From Saccharomonospora sp. CUA-673 (lineage in GTDB: Bacteria; Actinomycetota; Actinomycetes; Mycobacteriales; Pseudonocardiaceae), in contig NZ_MKKE01000023.1 in the NCBI RefSeq assembly GCF_001942305.1, positions 1-58,825 of the forward strand: a stretch of DNA of 58,825 nucleotides. Reading direction: 5' to 3'. The first letter of the stretch is position 1. Each line of letters begins with the position of its first letter. The position numbers and the translations under genes were made by a program. The notes beneath the pieces are model-generated. The model ran no database searches. It saw nothing but the letters and a program-made list of their open reading frames with translations, and was not told the DNA's origin. Below are positions 1-8,509 of this stretch, piece after piece.

Positions 1-56
1 ACTGTCAAGTCAACGGGCGCAACCCAAAACAAAACCAGCAGCCAAGAAACAATCCC

Positions 57-107
57 TTGCGCCCTGACTGCAGTGTGATAAACGAAACCGAGGTCGACGG
101 GATGACA
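57..107. repeat. Terminal inverted repeat, left copy
   Basis: This segment matches the reverse complement of 58764-58816. The outer part (TTGCGCCCTG through GTGAT) agrees at 21 of 23 positions, the inner 18 bp (AGGTCGACGGGATGACAC) agree perfectly, and a divergent 11/12-bp spacer lies between. The right copy lies upstream of a DUF222/HNH gene, so the element may belong to the 13E12-type repeat family. No such gene follows the left copy. An outward GGGCGCAA at 16-23 is complementary to TTGCGCCC at 57-64 and could form a hairpin. Confidence 0.75.
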
Positions 108-192
108 CTTCGGACCAGCGGCAACGCCGCCCCACCATCCCGGAGACCTGCCCGCCGGCGAGGCACCGAAACCCCCACGGCACAGACCGCAC

Positions 193-276
193 CCGACACC
201 CAGTCCCCAACACGCCGACACAGAACGCCAACACGGCGACGTGAGTTGCTGACACGGCGACGTGAGGTGCTGACAC
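193..276. repeat. 21-bp tandem repeat array, left copy (4 units)
   Basis: Four consecutive 21-bp units lie at 193-213, 214-234, 235-255 and 256-276. The last two are nearly identical (GGCGACGTGAGTTGCTGACAC and GGCGACGTGAGGTGCTGACAC); the first two are degenerate but keep the 21-bp register and the terminal ACAC. On the minus strand the unit reads GTGTCAGCA-NN-TCACGTCGCC. The same unit recurs at 25508-25591. It is a dispersed intergenic repeat; no spacers or leader of CRISPR type are present. Confidence 0.7.
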
Positions 277-413
277 GGCACCCCACCCGCACCGCCACCC
301 GCACCCCACCCGACCGCGCCCCCCCCGCACCCCCGCGCGCCGAAAACTCCGTTGCTCCGCTTCCCGGCACGGGCCTACGGTCGGTGGTACACGAGAAAGG
401 AGGTGGTCCGACG

Positions 414-452
414 GTGTACAGCTATAGGACTCGTGAGGTGGCTGTCCGCTAG
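414..452 (+). CDS. 12-codon leader ORF
   Basis: A GTG-initiated ORF encodes VYSYRTREVAVR and stops at TAG (450-452). It is preceded by AAAGGAGG with a 10-nt spacing, one of the best ribosome-binding sites in the window, which is why it is listed despite its size. Its last codons take part in one of two alternative RNA pairings. A second short ORF (ATG at 459, 30 codons, ends 551) begins just after the stop and could be translationally coupled, but it has only an AGGA motif. No function is recognised. It could be a leader peptide or a fortuitous ORF. Confidence 0.35.
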   Translation: MYSYRTREVAVR

Positions 453-475
453 GACGGCATGCGGACCACCGTGTG

Positions 476-497
476 CTGCCTGGCGAATACCAGGCAG
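476..497 (+). terminator. Perfect 8-bp stem-loop in the pyrD leader
   Basis: CTGCCTGG and CCAGGCAG form a perfect stem closing the loop CGAATA. There is no T-tract, so if it terminates it would be of the U-less actinobacterial type. It may equally be part of the regulatory leader structure. Confidence 0.35.
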
Positions 498-617
498 TCA
501 CCGGCCCTCGATGTTCCTGTGGGCGGGTCCACCACGGGCCCCGGCGGCTGACGACGTCGGGGAGTCGCATCGGGGGCTTACCCCACCCGGCGCGGGCGCG
601 TAGGGCACCATCAACGG

Positions 618-1667
618 GTGTTTTTCGACAGTCTCGTCCGCCCCGCGCTGTACCGCCTGCACGGCGACGACGCCGAGCGGGTCCACGAACGTGCCCTGCA
701 GGCGTTGTCGGTGCTCGGTTCGGCGCCGCAGACGGTCCGGCAGGCGCTGCGGCGGGTCAATGCCGCCGACGATGCCGTGACGGTGTTCGGTGTGCGGTTC
801 CCGGGCCGAGTGGGCCTGGCGGCCGGCATGGACAAGGACGGGCGGGCGTTGCGTGCCTGGCCGGCGTTGGGTTTCGGTTTCGTCGAGGTCGGCACGGTCA
901 CGCGGCACGCGCAGCCGGGTAATCCGCGTCCGCGGCTGTTCGCACTGCCCGCGAGCGACGCCGTCATCAACCGGATGGGCTTCAACAACGGCGGTGCGGA
1001 CGCGCTGGCCGCGCGCCTGGGGCGCGACGGTCGTCCCGACGTGCCGTTGGGTGTCAGCATCGGCAAGTCGAAGGTCACCCCGATCGACGACGCCGTCGCC
1101 GATTACCGCACGTCGCTGCAGGCGTTGCACCCGTTCGCCGACTACGTCGCGATCAACGTCAGCTCGCCCAACACGCCCGGGCTGCGGGCCCTCCAGGACC
1201 GCGATTCGCTTGCCGAGATCCTCGCCGCGTTGCGCGACACCGCACCGCGCACGCCGCTGCTGGTGAAGGTCGCCCCCGATCTCACCGACGACGCTCTGGG
1301 CGAGCTGTTGCAGGTGTGCACCGACCACGGCGTCGCCGGCATCATCGCCACGAACACGACGCTGCGCCGGGACGGGTTGGCGTCCGCCGACACGCCCGTC
1401 GCCGCCGAGCAGGGCGGGTTGTCCGGCCGGCCGTTGACGCGCCGTGCGCTCGACGTGGTCCGCTTCGTGCACACGCAGACCTCGGGAGAGCTGCCGATCA
1501 TCGGCGTGGGGGGCATCGGCGGCCCCGCCGATGCCGAGGCCATGCTCGACGCCGGCGCCGCGCTGGTGCAGGTCTACACCGCGTTCGCCCTGCACGGACC
1601 GGCGCTCGTGCGGCGCATCAACCGCACGCTTGCCGCGGAGCGGGCACGCTGGCCGTCCGCCTACTGA
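618..1667 (+). CDS. pyrD: Quinone-dependent dihydroorotate dehydrogenase (class 2)
   Basis: It oxidises dihydroorotate to orotate in de novo pyrimidine synthesis, passing electrons through FMN to membrane quinone. The 349-residue protein has the usual class 2 length. An N-terminal helical segment (about 1-45) would contact the membrane. The FMN/substrate motifs are AAGMDKDG (68-75), NRMGFNN (118-124) and [11 protein letters not shown] (180-190); the last carries the serine used as catalytic base in class 2 enzymes. GGLSGRPL and the GVGGI phosphate-binding loop follow near the C-terminus. The start is GTG at 618 with only a weak upstream AACGG, so the exact start is uncertain. The 3' end overlaps the convergent gene at 1618-2988 by about 50 bp. 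A structured leader lies 120-230 bp upstream. Confidence 0.95.
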   Translation: MFFDSLVRPALYRLHGDDAERVHERALQALSVLGSAPQTVRQALRRVNAADDAVTVFGVRFPGRVGLAAGMDKDGRALRAWPALGFGFVEVGTVTRHAQPGNPRPRLFALPASDAVINRMGFNNGGADALAARLGRDGRPDVPLGVSIGKSKVTPIDDAVADYRTSLQALHPFADYVAINVSSPNTPGLRALQDRDSLAEILAALRDTAPRTPLLVKVAPDLTDDALGELLQVCTDHGVAGIIATNTTLRRDGLASADTPVAAEQGGLSGRPLTRRALDVVRFVHTQTSGELPIIGVGGIGGPADAEAMLDAGAALVQVYTAFALHGPALVRRINRTLAAERARWPSAY

Positions 1668-2988
1668 CCCGGCCGCCGGCCCGGTGGTCGCGGCCTCGGG
1701 TGCTGGAGCGCCGCGTGCTCAGATAGCGCAGGTAGGCCCGCCAACAGCCGTAGTCGGTGATGTCGGTGGCGTCGCCGGCGGCGACCGGGTCGCACAGCAG
1801 TCCGGTCGCCGTACGCCCCTCGGCCAGGTCGATCCCGCCGAGCGTCATCGGTTCGGGCAGCCCCGCCAGGAAGCGACCCAGTCCGGCCTCGGAGACGATC
1901 CACCGCTCCCCCGTCACCGTCCCGCCGCCGTCCGCGGTGCGCAGCACCCCGGGCTGCGGCGGTTCGCCCGGCAGGACGACCATCCGGTACCGCCCCTCGG
2001 TCTCGGCGAATCCGGCGAACCGGCCGCCGATCGCCGTCAACCGGTCGTTGAGCGGCTGGCCACGCAGGTACGCGCCGAACACCACGAGTTCGACGCCGGT
2101 GTCGGGGAACGGATCCTCGGCCTGCACCCCGGTCAGCTGCGCCACGACGTCCAGGGCCACCTGGTCGTCGAACGCCCGCGTCAGCACGGCCAGTTCCGCG
2201 CCGCTGCGGTCGGTCACGGCGGCGGCCGCCAGGTCCAGACCACCCAGCACGGTCGTCGGTGTGGGCAGCGCACCGGCCAGCGGAACGACGACGGCGTCCA
2301 GTTCCTCGAACGGCACCGCCCCACGTTTCTTCCACCGGCGCAGGCCGGCCGCCAGGTCGATCGTCGACACGTCGGCGCCCACGGCGCGCAGCGTGTCCAC
2401 GGTCGCCGCGAACGCCGGGCGCAGCTCCGGGTCGATGTCGGGGACCGCGATGCGCGGGTGGTCGCCCGCCCCGAAACGCACGGCCGGCGGCCACGTCCGG
2501 CTCGGGCCGTGCGCGCTCGGACCCGTGACCGCCGCGGCCACCCGCTGGGCCACGGCCACGTCGGCCGCCAGCACGTGCGAGGCGGCCTTTCCCGGCAGCA
2601 GGCCGGTGGTCGGCCGGAACGCGACGAGCCCGCCGCTGCGGCGCGGCCAGCGCGGCGTCAGCACCGCGTCGAGCACCCCGAGGTCGGGATCGCCGGCCAG
2701 TTCGGCGGCGCCCGTCGCATCGACATGTCCCAGGACGACGGCACCGGCCTGGACCAGTCGCTGCCCGTGCTCGCCCGCCTCCGCGGCCGCGACGATCGTG
2801 CCGGCCAGCGGCAGGTTCTCGCCGTTCTGCCCGCGCTGGTCGACGATCTTCGCCTCGACCAGCACGTCCTCCCGGCCGCGGAGCGTGAGCCAACTCGGAC
2901 CTCGCCGCCCGCGCGTCATTCCCTCGTATGCGGCGACGGTTCGTTGATAAGCGCTGATCGGAGGGACGACAAAGGATTCCGTTTCCAT
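1618..2988 (-). CDS. Degenerate amidase / allophanate hydrolase-like protein
   Basis: The ATG at 2988 gives a 456-residue protein. The first ~300 residues resemble the amidase-signature fold: [14 protein letters not shown] (59-72), QAGAVVLGH (80-88) and [13 protein letters not shown] (121-133) align with the conserved frame of AtzF-type enzymes. The C-terminal part (about 310-440) resembles the allophanate hydrolase C-terminal domain ([34 protein letters not shown]). The SGGSSSGSA loop and the lysine of the Ser-cisSer-Lys triad are absent, so amidase activity is not expected. The protein is also shorter than typical AtzF (~600 residues). Its last ~17 codons overlap pyrD tail to tail. A role in urea or allophanate metabolism cannot be claimed; a non-catalytic binding role is possible. 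Confidence 0.7.
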   Translation of the reverse strand: METESFVVPPISAYQRTVAAYEGMTRGRRGPSWLTLRGREDVLVEAKIVDQRGQNGENLPLAGTIVAAAEAGEHGQRLVQAGAVVLGHVDATGAAELAGDPDLGVLDAVLTPRWPRRSGGLVAFRPTTGLLPGKAASHVLAADVAVAQRVAAAVTGPSAHGPSRTWPPAVRFGAGDHPRIAVPDIDPELRPAFAATVDTLRAVGADVSTIDLAAGLRRWKKRGAVPFEELDAVVVPLAGALPTPTTVLGGLDLAAAAVTDRSGAELAVLTRAFDDQVALDVVAQLTGVQAEDPFPDTGVELVVFGAYLRGQPLNDRLTAIGGRFAGFAETEGRYRMVVLPGEPPQPGVLRTADGGGTVTGERWIVSEAGLGRFLAGLPEPMTLGGIDLAEGRTATGLLCDPVAAGDATDITDYGCWRAYLRYLSTRRSSTRGRDHRAGGRVSRRTASVPAPRQACG

Positions 2989-3168
2989 CGGGAATGGATG
3001 CACGCCGCTGCCCTTTCGCCCGTGACAGTGCCAATTCCGAGCGTCGGATACCCACCGCCGCCACCGGCGAATCGGGTTGTCCGCACGCCCATGCTGTTCA
3101 CGAGAATCCCGCGCACGCGTTTCCGACAACGGCGTCGGCGCGTTAACCCGCCATTTCCGCCGGTTACG

Positions 3169-4155
3169 CTAGGACAGTTCGCGCAGCGCGGCGGCGAGGC
3201 CGGCGAGCCGGTCGGTGGCGTCGGTGAGGGCGTCCTTGGCGGGCGTCAGGCCGTCGTTGCTGGCCGCCAGTGCCCGGCCGGCGGCCGCGACGAGCGCGCC
3301 GTAACTCTCGACGCCCTCGTCGAGCTGGCCGCGCAAGGTCGTCACGGCCGATTCGAGGCCGCCGCGTTCCCGCGCGGGCGCGGCATCGCGGGCCCGTTCG
3401 ATCGACTCGAGCCGCGCGGCCAGTCCGCGCAGCGCGGCCGAGGCGTCGATCCCGGCCGTGCGGGCGTCCTCGACGTCGAAGCCGGACGGCGCGCCGTTCT
3501 GCGGCCGGGCCAGCTGGTCGAGCAGGTCGGTCATGGTGCGCTCGTTGCGCGCCAACTTCTCCATCGGCTCACGGGCGGCCGATCCGTTGGGCGGCAGGAT
3601 CGATGCCGGGGCGCGTTTCGCCGGCTCGACGCGCTTGAGGCGGCGCCGTTTCGCCCCGGACGACACCGCCAACGCGCCGAACACGACGGTGCCGAACGAG
3701 CCGCTCAGCGCACCCTCGATGCCTTCGTACGGGCCGGCGAGGCCGAAGTAGCCGCCGAGTGCCCACAGCACGCAGCACAGCGTGAGGACCGTCCACAGCG
3801 TGAGCATGCGCCGGTTCCACTCGACCCGCCGGTGATGCTTGGCCTCGGGCGAGTTCCACCGGACGATTTTGTCGCGCACGTCGTGCACGACGGTCAGATC
3901 GAGCTTCGACAGCGGCGACTGCGCGCTCCCGGCAGAGCCGGAAGCGCCCGATTCCGAGGACCCCGAAGCCCCCGCATCCGAGGTCCCGGTCGAGGACGTG
4001 TCGGCGCCTCCGGCGGACTGGTCACCGCCGGAGGGCCGCCGGTACTTCTGCACCGTCCGCTGGGCCTTCTCGGCATAGTCGGGCAGACGTTCGATGTGCT
4101 TCTCGAGCTTGGCCGTCAGCTCGGAGAAATCCCGCCTGCCCGATTTGCCCGTCAT
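3169..4155 (-). CDS. pspM: Phage-shock envelope stress protein PspM
   Basis: This is the third gene of the clgR-pspA-pspM module, equivalent by position to Rv2743c of M. tuberculosis. The ATG at 4155 is preferred over the GTG two codons earlier because GAGAGG lies 7 nt upstream. The 328-residue product has a basic N-terminus, a Ser/Gly/Ala-rich low-complexity linker (about 45-85), two hydrophobic segments (about 117-140 and 150-168) that could form a membrane hairpin, and a helical C-terminal half likely to form coiled coil. In this family PspM is a membrane partner of PspA and ClgR. The stop lies 180 bp from the next gene on the left. Confidence 0.8.
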   Translation of the reverse strand: MTGKSGRRDFSELTAKLEKHIERLPDYAEKAQRTVQKYRRPSGGDQSAGGADTSSTGTSDAGASGSSESGASGSAGSAQSPLSKLDLTVVHDVRDKIVRWNSPEAKHHRRVEWNRRMLTLWTVLTLCCVLWALGGYFGLAGPYEGIEGALSGSFGTVVFGALAVSSGAKRRRLKRVEPAKRAPASILPPNGSAAREPMEKLARNERTMTDLLDQLARPQNGAPSGFDVEDARTAGIDASAALRGLAARLESIERARDAAPARERGGLESAVTTLRGQLDEGVESYGALVAAAGRALAASNDGLTPAKDALTDATDRLAGLAAALRELS

Positions 4156-4201
4156 GACCACACCTCTCCCGGGAGAGTCGTGAACCCTGCGGCTCGGAGC
4201 C

Positions 4202-5089
4202 TCACGCCTGGTTCTTCTGCTGTTCGGCCTGGACGCGCTTCTGGATCTCGCCCTGGATCTCGGACGTGGCCGACGACGAGGACGACGACGAGGCAGCCGT
4301 CGGGGTCTGGGTGGTCCCGGCCGACGCGGCCGACTCGGCGCCGTCGGTGACCTGGGCGGCCGAGGAACCGCTGTTCATCGACGCGCGGATCTGCTCGAGA
4401 CGGCTGTGCCCGGCGAGCTGCGTGGTGGAGTGCTGCACCTCGAGCATGCGGCCCTGCACCGAGTTCTGGGCGAGCTCGGCCGAACCGACGGCGGTGGTGT
4501 AGCGCTTCTCGATCTTGTCGCGCACGTCCTCGAGGGACGGCGTGTTGTCGGGCGCGGCCAGCTGGGTCATCTGGTTCAGCGACGCCGACACCTGCTCCTG
4601 CATCTTCGCCTGCTCCAGCTGCGAGAGCAGCTTGGTGCGCTCGGCCAGCTTCTGCTGCAGCATGCTGGCGTTGCGCTCGACGGCCTGCTTGGCCTGGTCG
4701 GCGGCCTGGAGAGCCTGGTCGTGGAGGGTCTTGAGGTCCTCGATGCTCTGCTCGGCGGTCACCAACTGGGCGGCGAAGCCCTCGGCGGCGGTCTCGTACT
4801 CCTGGGCCTTGGCCTCGTCGCCCTTGGCGCGCGCCTCCTCGGCGAGCACGAGAGCCTGGCGCGTGGACGACTGCAGCTTCTCGACCTCGCCGAGCTGGCG
4901 GTTGAGCTTCATCTCCAGCTGACGCTGGTTGCCGATCACCGACGCCGCCTGCTGCGACAACGCCTGGTGGTTACGCTGCGCCTCCTCGATGGCCTGCTGG
5001 ATCTGCACCTTCGGGTCGGCGTTCTCGTCGACCTTCGCCGAAAACGCCGCCATCAGGTACTTCCACGCCTTCACGAAAGGGTTGGCCAT
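4202..5089 (-). CDS. pspA: PspA/IM30 family envelope stress protein
   Basis: The 295-residue protein starts [12 protein letters not shown], with the amphipathic N-terminal helix typical of PspA. It continues as an almost uninterrupted coiled coil rich in Gln, Glu, Lys and Ala to about residue 225, then a Ser/Thr-rich tail. PspA oligomers bind stressed cytoplasmic membrane and limit proton leak. The start is ATG 5089 (GGAG close upstream) rather than the longer frame beginning at 5110. A SigE-like promoter (5161-5188) lies 72 bp upstream, so the gene can be transcribed separately from clgR. pspM follows after 46 bp. Confidence 0.93.
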   Translation of the reverse strand: MANPFVKAWKYLMAAFSAKVDENADPKVQIQQAIEEAQRNHQALSQQAASVIGNQRQLEMKLNRQLGEVEKLQSSTRQALVLAEEARAKGDEAKAQEYETAAEGFAAQLVTAEQSIEDLKTLHDQALQAADQAKQAVERNASMLQQKLAERTKLLSQLEQAKMQEQVSASLNQMTQLAAPDNTPSLEDVRDKIEKRYTTAVGSAELAQNSVQGRMLEVQHSTTQLAGHSRLEQIRASMNSGSSAAQVTDGAESAASAGTTQTPTAASSSSSSSATSEIQGEIQKRVQAEQQKNQA

Positions 5090-5160
5090 CTCTCCGCCTG
5101 CCTTCTCCACGTCCCACGGGCTTACTGGTCCGGTGCTGTCCCCGTTCGCCGGTCACCTGG

Positions 5161-5188
5161 CAACGTGCGACCCCCGGTATCGGGTTCC
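5161..5188 (-). promoter_or_regulatory. SigE-type (ECF sigma) promoter for pspA
   Basis: Read on the minus strand, GGAACC (5188-5183), a 17-bp spacer and CGTTG (5165-5161) match the mycobacterial SigE consensus GGAAC(C/T)-N15-17-CGTT. The -10 lies about 72 bp before the pspA start. SigE control of envelope-stress genes, with PspA among them, is known in M. tuberculosis; assignment here is by motif only. Confidence 0.6.
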
Positions 5189-5302
5189 ATCGTGTCAGGT
5201 CGGCGACGGTCCTTCCACAAGACCCCGGAGGATTTCAGGGATTCCCCCGACCTACCCCGGACGACACCGCGTATCCGGTCCCGTATGCAGCGTCACGCCC
5301 GT

Positions 5303-5761
5303 TCAGGCGACGAGGACGGCCTTCGCGTCCGCCTGGGGGATCGTGGTCCGCAGCACCGGCGACAGCGAGAACTCGCCCATGTCGTTGCCGACGATGGTGC
5401 CGGCGATGAGCGAACCGCCCTCGAAACCCTCGGCGCCGGCCGGACGGTCGGCGGACGCCTCGGCGATGGGCCTGCCGTCGGGCGCGGCGGCGCCGGCGCC
5501 GTCGGTCGGCACGGTCTCGACGACGTCGAGGGCGGCCACGTCCGCGGCGACGCTGATCAGCAGGTCGGACAGCGGCAGGTCGAGGGCCTCGCAGATGGAC
5601 GCGAGCAGCTCGCTCGAGGCCTCCTTCTGGCCGCGCTCGACCTCCGAGAGGTAGCCGAGGCTGACCCTCGCGGCGCGCGAGATGTCCCTCAGGGTCCGTT
5701 GCCTCGTGGTGCGGGCATGCCGGAGCCGGTCACCGATCGCTTCACGCAGCAGCACGGTCAT
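5303..5761 (-). CDS. clgR: ClgR, XRE-family activator of Clp and Psp genes
   Basis: This 152-residue regulator has an N-terminal helix-turn-helix of the XRE type (about 8-63; [20 protein letters not shown] is the recognition region). An acidic/Ala-rich linker and a short C-terminal tail follow. In actinobacteria ClgR activates clpP/clpC and, in mycobacteria, psp genes. The protein ends in VLVA, resembling ssrA-type C-degrons, which fits the known Clp-dependent turnover of ClgR. The start is ATG 5761 with GGAGG 7 nt upstream; the longer frame to 5851 lacks such a site. A ClgR-type dyad lies about 72 bp upstream, suggesting autoregulation. pspA follows on the same strand after 213 bp. Confidence 0.9.
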   Translation of the reverse strand: MTVLLREAIGDRLRHARTTRQRTLRDISRAARVSLGYLSEVERGQKEASSELLASICEALDLPLSDLLISVAADVAALDVVETVPTDGAGAAAPDGRPIAEASADRPAGAEGFEGGSLIAGTIVGNDMGEFSLSPVLRTTIPQADAKAVLVA

Positions 5762-5832
5762 CACGCGCCTCCCTTCGACTAGCGCCCACGGTACCGACCG
5801 CGACCGACACCGCACAGTGATTCGTGCGGCCC

Positions 5833-5849
5833 GTCCGCCATCGGCGAAC
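5833..5849 (-). promoter_or_regulatory. ClgR-box-like dyad upstream of clgR
   Basis: The minus strand reads GTTCGCC-GAT-GGCGGAC, an imperfect palindrome (6 of 7 arm positions symmetric). It fits the published ClgR consensus of the GTTCGCY...GCG type. It sits 72-88 bp before the clgR start codon, a place suited to autoactivation. Confidence 0.5.
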
Positions 5850-5860
5850 ACCTGCCGAGC

Positions 5861-6346
5861 TCAACGCTCGGGCCGGCCCAGTTGTTCCGCGAGCAGTTCG
5901 AGCACACCGACCACGGCGCCCTTGCGCACCGCATCCCGGTCGCCCGAGATCTCCAGCGTACGCGGCCACGCCCCCGTGGGCCCGCACACCGCGACGTGGA
6001 CCGTGCCCGGGTCGACACCGTCCTGCGGGGCCGGCCCGGCGACCCCGGTGAGCCCGAGCCCCCAGTCGGCCTCGCACCGGCCGCGCGCCCCGTCGGCCAG
6101 CTGGACCGCCACCTCGGGGTGCACGGCGCCGTGGGCGGCCAGCAGCTCCTCGGACACGCCGGCCAGCCGGTGTTTCAGCTCGGTCGCGTAGACCACGAGC
6201 CCGCCGCGCAGCACCGCGCTCGACCCGGGCACCTCGGCCAGCGTCGCGCACACCAGGCCCGCCGTCAGCGACTCCGCGGTGGCCACCGTCTGCCCGGCAC
6301 CGGTGAGCCGATCCACCAGCCACCGCGGCAGGTCCGCGTCGGTCAC
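5861..6346 (-). CDS. cinA: CinA C-terminal domain protein (NMN amidohydrolase PncC type)
   Basis: A single-domain CinA_C protein of 161 residues. Family members deamidate nicotinamide mononucleotide in pyridine-nucleotide salvage and are often called competence/damage-inducible protein. Diagnostic stretches are TVATAESLTAGLV near the N-terminus, GGLVVYATELKHRLAGV and GLGLTGVAGPAPQDG. The molybdopterin-binding N-terminal domain of full-length CinA is absent. The GTG at 6346 is chosen because GAGGGGGCG lies just upstream; the longer frame to 6403 would run into pgsA. pgsA lies 13 bp upstream and clgR about 100 bp downstream, the order seen in mycobacteria. Confidence 0.88.
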   Translation of the reverse strand: MTDADLPRWLVDRLTGAGQTVATAESLTAGLVCATLAEVPGSSAVLRGGLVVYATELKHRLAGVSEELLAAHGAVHPEVAVQLADGARGRCEADWGLGLTGVAGPAPQDGVDPGTVHVAVCGPTGAWPRTLEISGDRDAVRKGAVVGVLELLAEQLGRPER

Positions 6347-6359
6347 GAGCGCCGCCCCC

Positions 6360-7001
6360 TCAAGACACGGCGTGCCGGGCAGCGAGCCGGAGCCGCACCG
6401 CACGCACGAGGTAGTCCAGGCCGGTCGCCACGGTCAGCGCCACGGCCACCCACAGCACGCCCCAGCTGATGACGTCGAGCACACCGGGCAGCGGCAACAG
6501 CAGCATGAAGATCGCGACGACCTGGGCCAGGGTCTTCGCCTTGCCGCCGCGGCTCGCCGGGATCACGCCGTACCGGATCACCCAGAACCGCAGGAGCGTG
6601 ACGCCGAGTTCGCGGGCGGCGATCACGATCGTCACCCACCACGGCAGCTCGCCGAGGATGCTCAGTCCGACGAGCGCCGCGCCGATGAGCGCCTTGTCGG
6701 CGATCGGGTCGGCGATCTTGCCGAAGTCGGTGATCAGGTCGTACCTGCGCGCGACCCACCCGTCGACGTTGTCGGTGAGCGCGGCGAGCAGGAACAGACC
6801 GGCGGCCACGTAGCGCCACACGCCCTCGGCGCCGTCGTCGGTGCCTGCCACGAACAGCGCGACCACGAACAGCGGCACCAACACCAACCGCAGAATGGTC
6901 AGCAGGTTCGCCACGTTCCACGTCGACGGGGCGGCAGGGGTGGCCGGCACGGCCGGGTTGCCCGGATCGCCCGCGGCCGCGTCACCGCTGCCGGCGGTCA
7001 T
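6360..7001 (-). CDS. pgsA: CDP-diacylglycerol-glycerol-3-phosphate 3-phosphatidyltransferase
   Basis: The enzyme makes phosphatidylglycerophosphate from CDP-diacylglycerol, the committed step to phosphatidylglycerol and cardiolipin. The CDP-alcohol phosphotransferase motif D-x2-DG-x2-AR-x8-G-x3-D-x3-D is complete (D77, D80, G81, A84, R85, G94, D98, D102). About five to six hydrophobic segments span the rest of the 213 residues, after a Pro/Ala-rich cytoplasmic N-terminus. The ATG overlaps the rimO stop (ATGA), so translation is probably coupled. A CDP-alcohol transferase with another acceptor, such as inositol, is less likely given the rimO/cinA context. Confidence 0.9.
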   Translation of the reverse strand: MTAGSGDAAAGDPGNPAVPATPAAPSTWNVANLLTILRLVLVPLFVVALFVAGTDDGAEGVWRYVAAGLFLLAALTDNVDGWVARRYDLITDFGKIADPIADKALIGAALVGLSILGELPWWVTIVIAARELGVTLLRFWVIRYGVIPASRGGKAKTLAQVVAIFMLLLPLPGVLDVISWGVLWVAVALTVATGLDYLVRAVRLRLAARHAVS

Positions 7002-8445
7002 GGCGCCGCGTCCGCACCGACGGGGCGCACCACGAGATCCACGCCCGCGCTGTCGACGACCTCGCAGCGCACGAGCTCACCCACCTTGACGCTGCCCGCG
7101 TCCAGCACGACGCATTCGCCGTCGACCTCGGGGGCCTGGTGCGCCGCCCGGCCGGTGACCTCGATGTCGTCGGCGGGGTCGGTGCCGGGCGCCTGTTCGA
7201 CGAGCACGTCGACGACGGTCCCGATGCGGTCCTCGGCCCGCTGGGCGGTCAGCTCCTCCACCAGCGCGGAGATCCGGGCGACGCGTTCGGTGACGACGTC
7301 GGCCTCGAGCTTGCCGTCGTAGCCCTCGGCCTCGGTGCCGTCCTCGTCGGAGTAGCCGAACACGCCCACCGCGTCGAGCCGCGCACCCGTGAGGAACCGT
7401 TCGAGCTCGGCCAGGTCCTCCTCGGTCTCGCCGGGGAAGCCGACGATGACGTTCGTGCGGATCCCGGCTCGGGCGCCTGCTCGCGAATCTGGTCGACCAA
7501 CGCCAGGAACGAGTCGGTCGATCCGAAGCGGCGCATGCGGCGCAGCACCGCCTCGCTCGAGTGCTGGAAGGACAGGTCGAAGTAGTCGGCCACACCCGGC
7601 GTCGTCGCGATGGCCGTGACCAGGTCGGGGCGGGTCTCGGCGGGCTGCAGGTACGACACGCGCACCCGCTCGATGCCGTCGATACCGGCCAACCGCGGCA
7701 GCAGCGCCTCCAGCGCGCGCGTACCGCCCACCTCGCGGCCCAGGTCCTTGCCGTAGGACGTCGAGTTCTCGCTGACCAGGAACAACTCCCGCACACCCTG
7801 CGTCGCCAGCCACTCCGCCTCGGCCACGACCTCGTCGGGGTGGCGGGAGACGAACGAACCGCGGAACGACGGGATGGCGCAGAACGAACAGCGCCGATCG
7901 CACCCGGACGCGATCTTCAACGCCGCCACGGGCGCGTCGTCGAGCCGCGACCGCAGCACCCGCGGGCCCCAGCCCGCGTGGCCCGGCACCTCGACGTCGG
8001 AGGCGGCCGCGGGCCGTTCGACCGGGCTGATCGGCAGCAGCTTGCGCCGGTCCGACGGTGTGTGCGAGTCGACCGTGCGGCCGGCGGCGATGTCGTCGAG
8101 CCGCTCGGCGAGGTGGGGATAGTGGTCGAAGCCCAGCACCGCGTCGGCCTCGGGCAGGTTCTCCGCGAGCTCCTTGCCGTAGCGCTCGGCCATGCAGCCG
8201 ACGGCCACGACCTTCGCCCCGGTGTCCGAGGCGGCCAGGAGCGTGTCCACCGAGTCCTTCTTCGCCGACTCGACGAAACCGCACGTGTTGACGACCACCA
8301 CGTCGCTCTCGCCAGGCTCGCCCCCCAGCTCCCAGCCACCGGCGGCGAGCCGGCCCGCGAGTTCCTCGGAATCGACCTCGTTGCGGGAGCAGCCAAGCGT
8401 CAGCAGGGAGACCCTGCGCGCGGGAGCGGAATCAGCGGAAGACAT
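6998..8445 (-). CDS. rimO: Ribosomal protein S12 methylthiotransferase RimO (one frame break)
   Basis: RimO methylthiolates an aspartate of ribosomal protein S12 by radical-SAM chemistry. From ATG 8445 the reading frame gives the UPF0004 domain with its three cluster cysteines ([26 protein letters not shown]) and the radical-SAM site CDRRCSFC. The frame breaks near 7468. One base appears missing in GAG(G)CCGGGATCC: restoring it joins ...IREQAPEAG to [17 protein letters not shown] and then the C-terminal TRAM domain up to 6998. Both halves are well conserved, so a sequencing undercall is likelier than a pseudogene. It is divergent from argA (64 bp apart) and overlaps pgsA by 4 bp. Confidence 0.9.
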
Positions 8446-8509
8446 CCCGACAAGAGTAACGACCAGGCCATCGCGGCGTCGTCGCAACCCGCCAGCTAGC
8501 GTTTGCACG

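Larger units (their letters stand above)
391..497 (+). promoter_or_regulatory. Structured leader upstream of pyrD (candidate attenuator)
   Basis: A strong Shine-Dalgarno (AGGAGG, 398-403) precedes a 12-codon ORF (414-452). GGTGGTCCG at 402-410, which overlaps that Shine-Dalgarno, is perfectly complementary to CGGACCACC at 462-470. The same 3' segment can instead pair with GGTGG/GTCCGC inside the end of the short ORF (437-449), so two pairings are mutually exclusive. A perfect 8-bp hairpin (CTGCCTGG, loop CGAATA, CCAGGCAG) follows at 476-497. This architecture fits translation-coupled attenuation, but the regulated gene and signal are unknown. The next large gene downstream is pyrD at 618. Confidence 0.45.

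Noticed and set aside
193..276. CRISPR array
   Set aside because: The 21-bp units are directly tandem with no unique spacers, and no cas genes are in the window.
1444..4350. 968-codon plus-strand open frame
   Set aside because: It runs against the amidase-like, pspM and pspA genes and shows only compositional bias.
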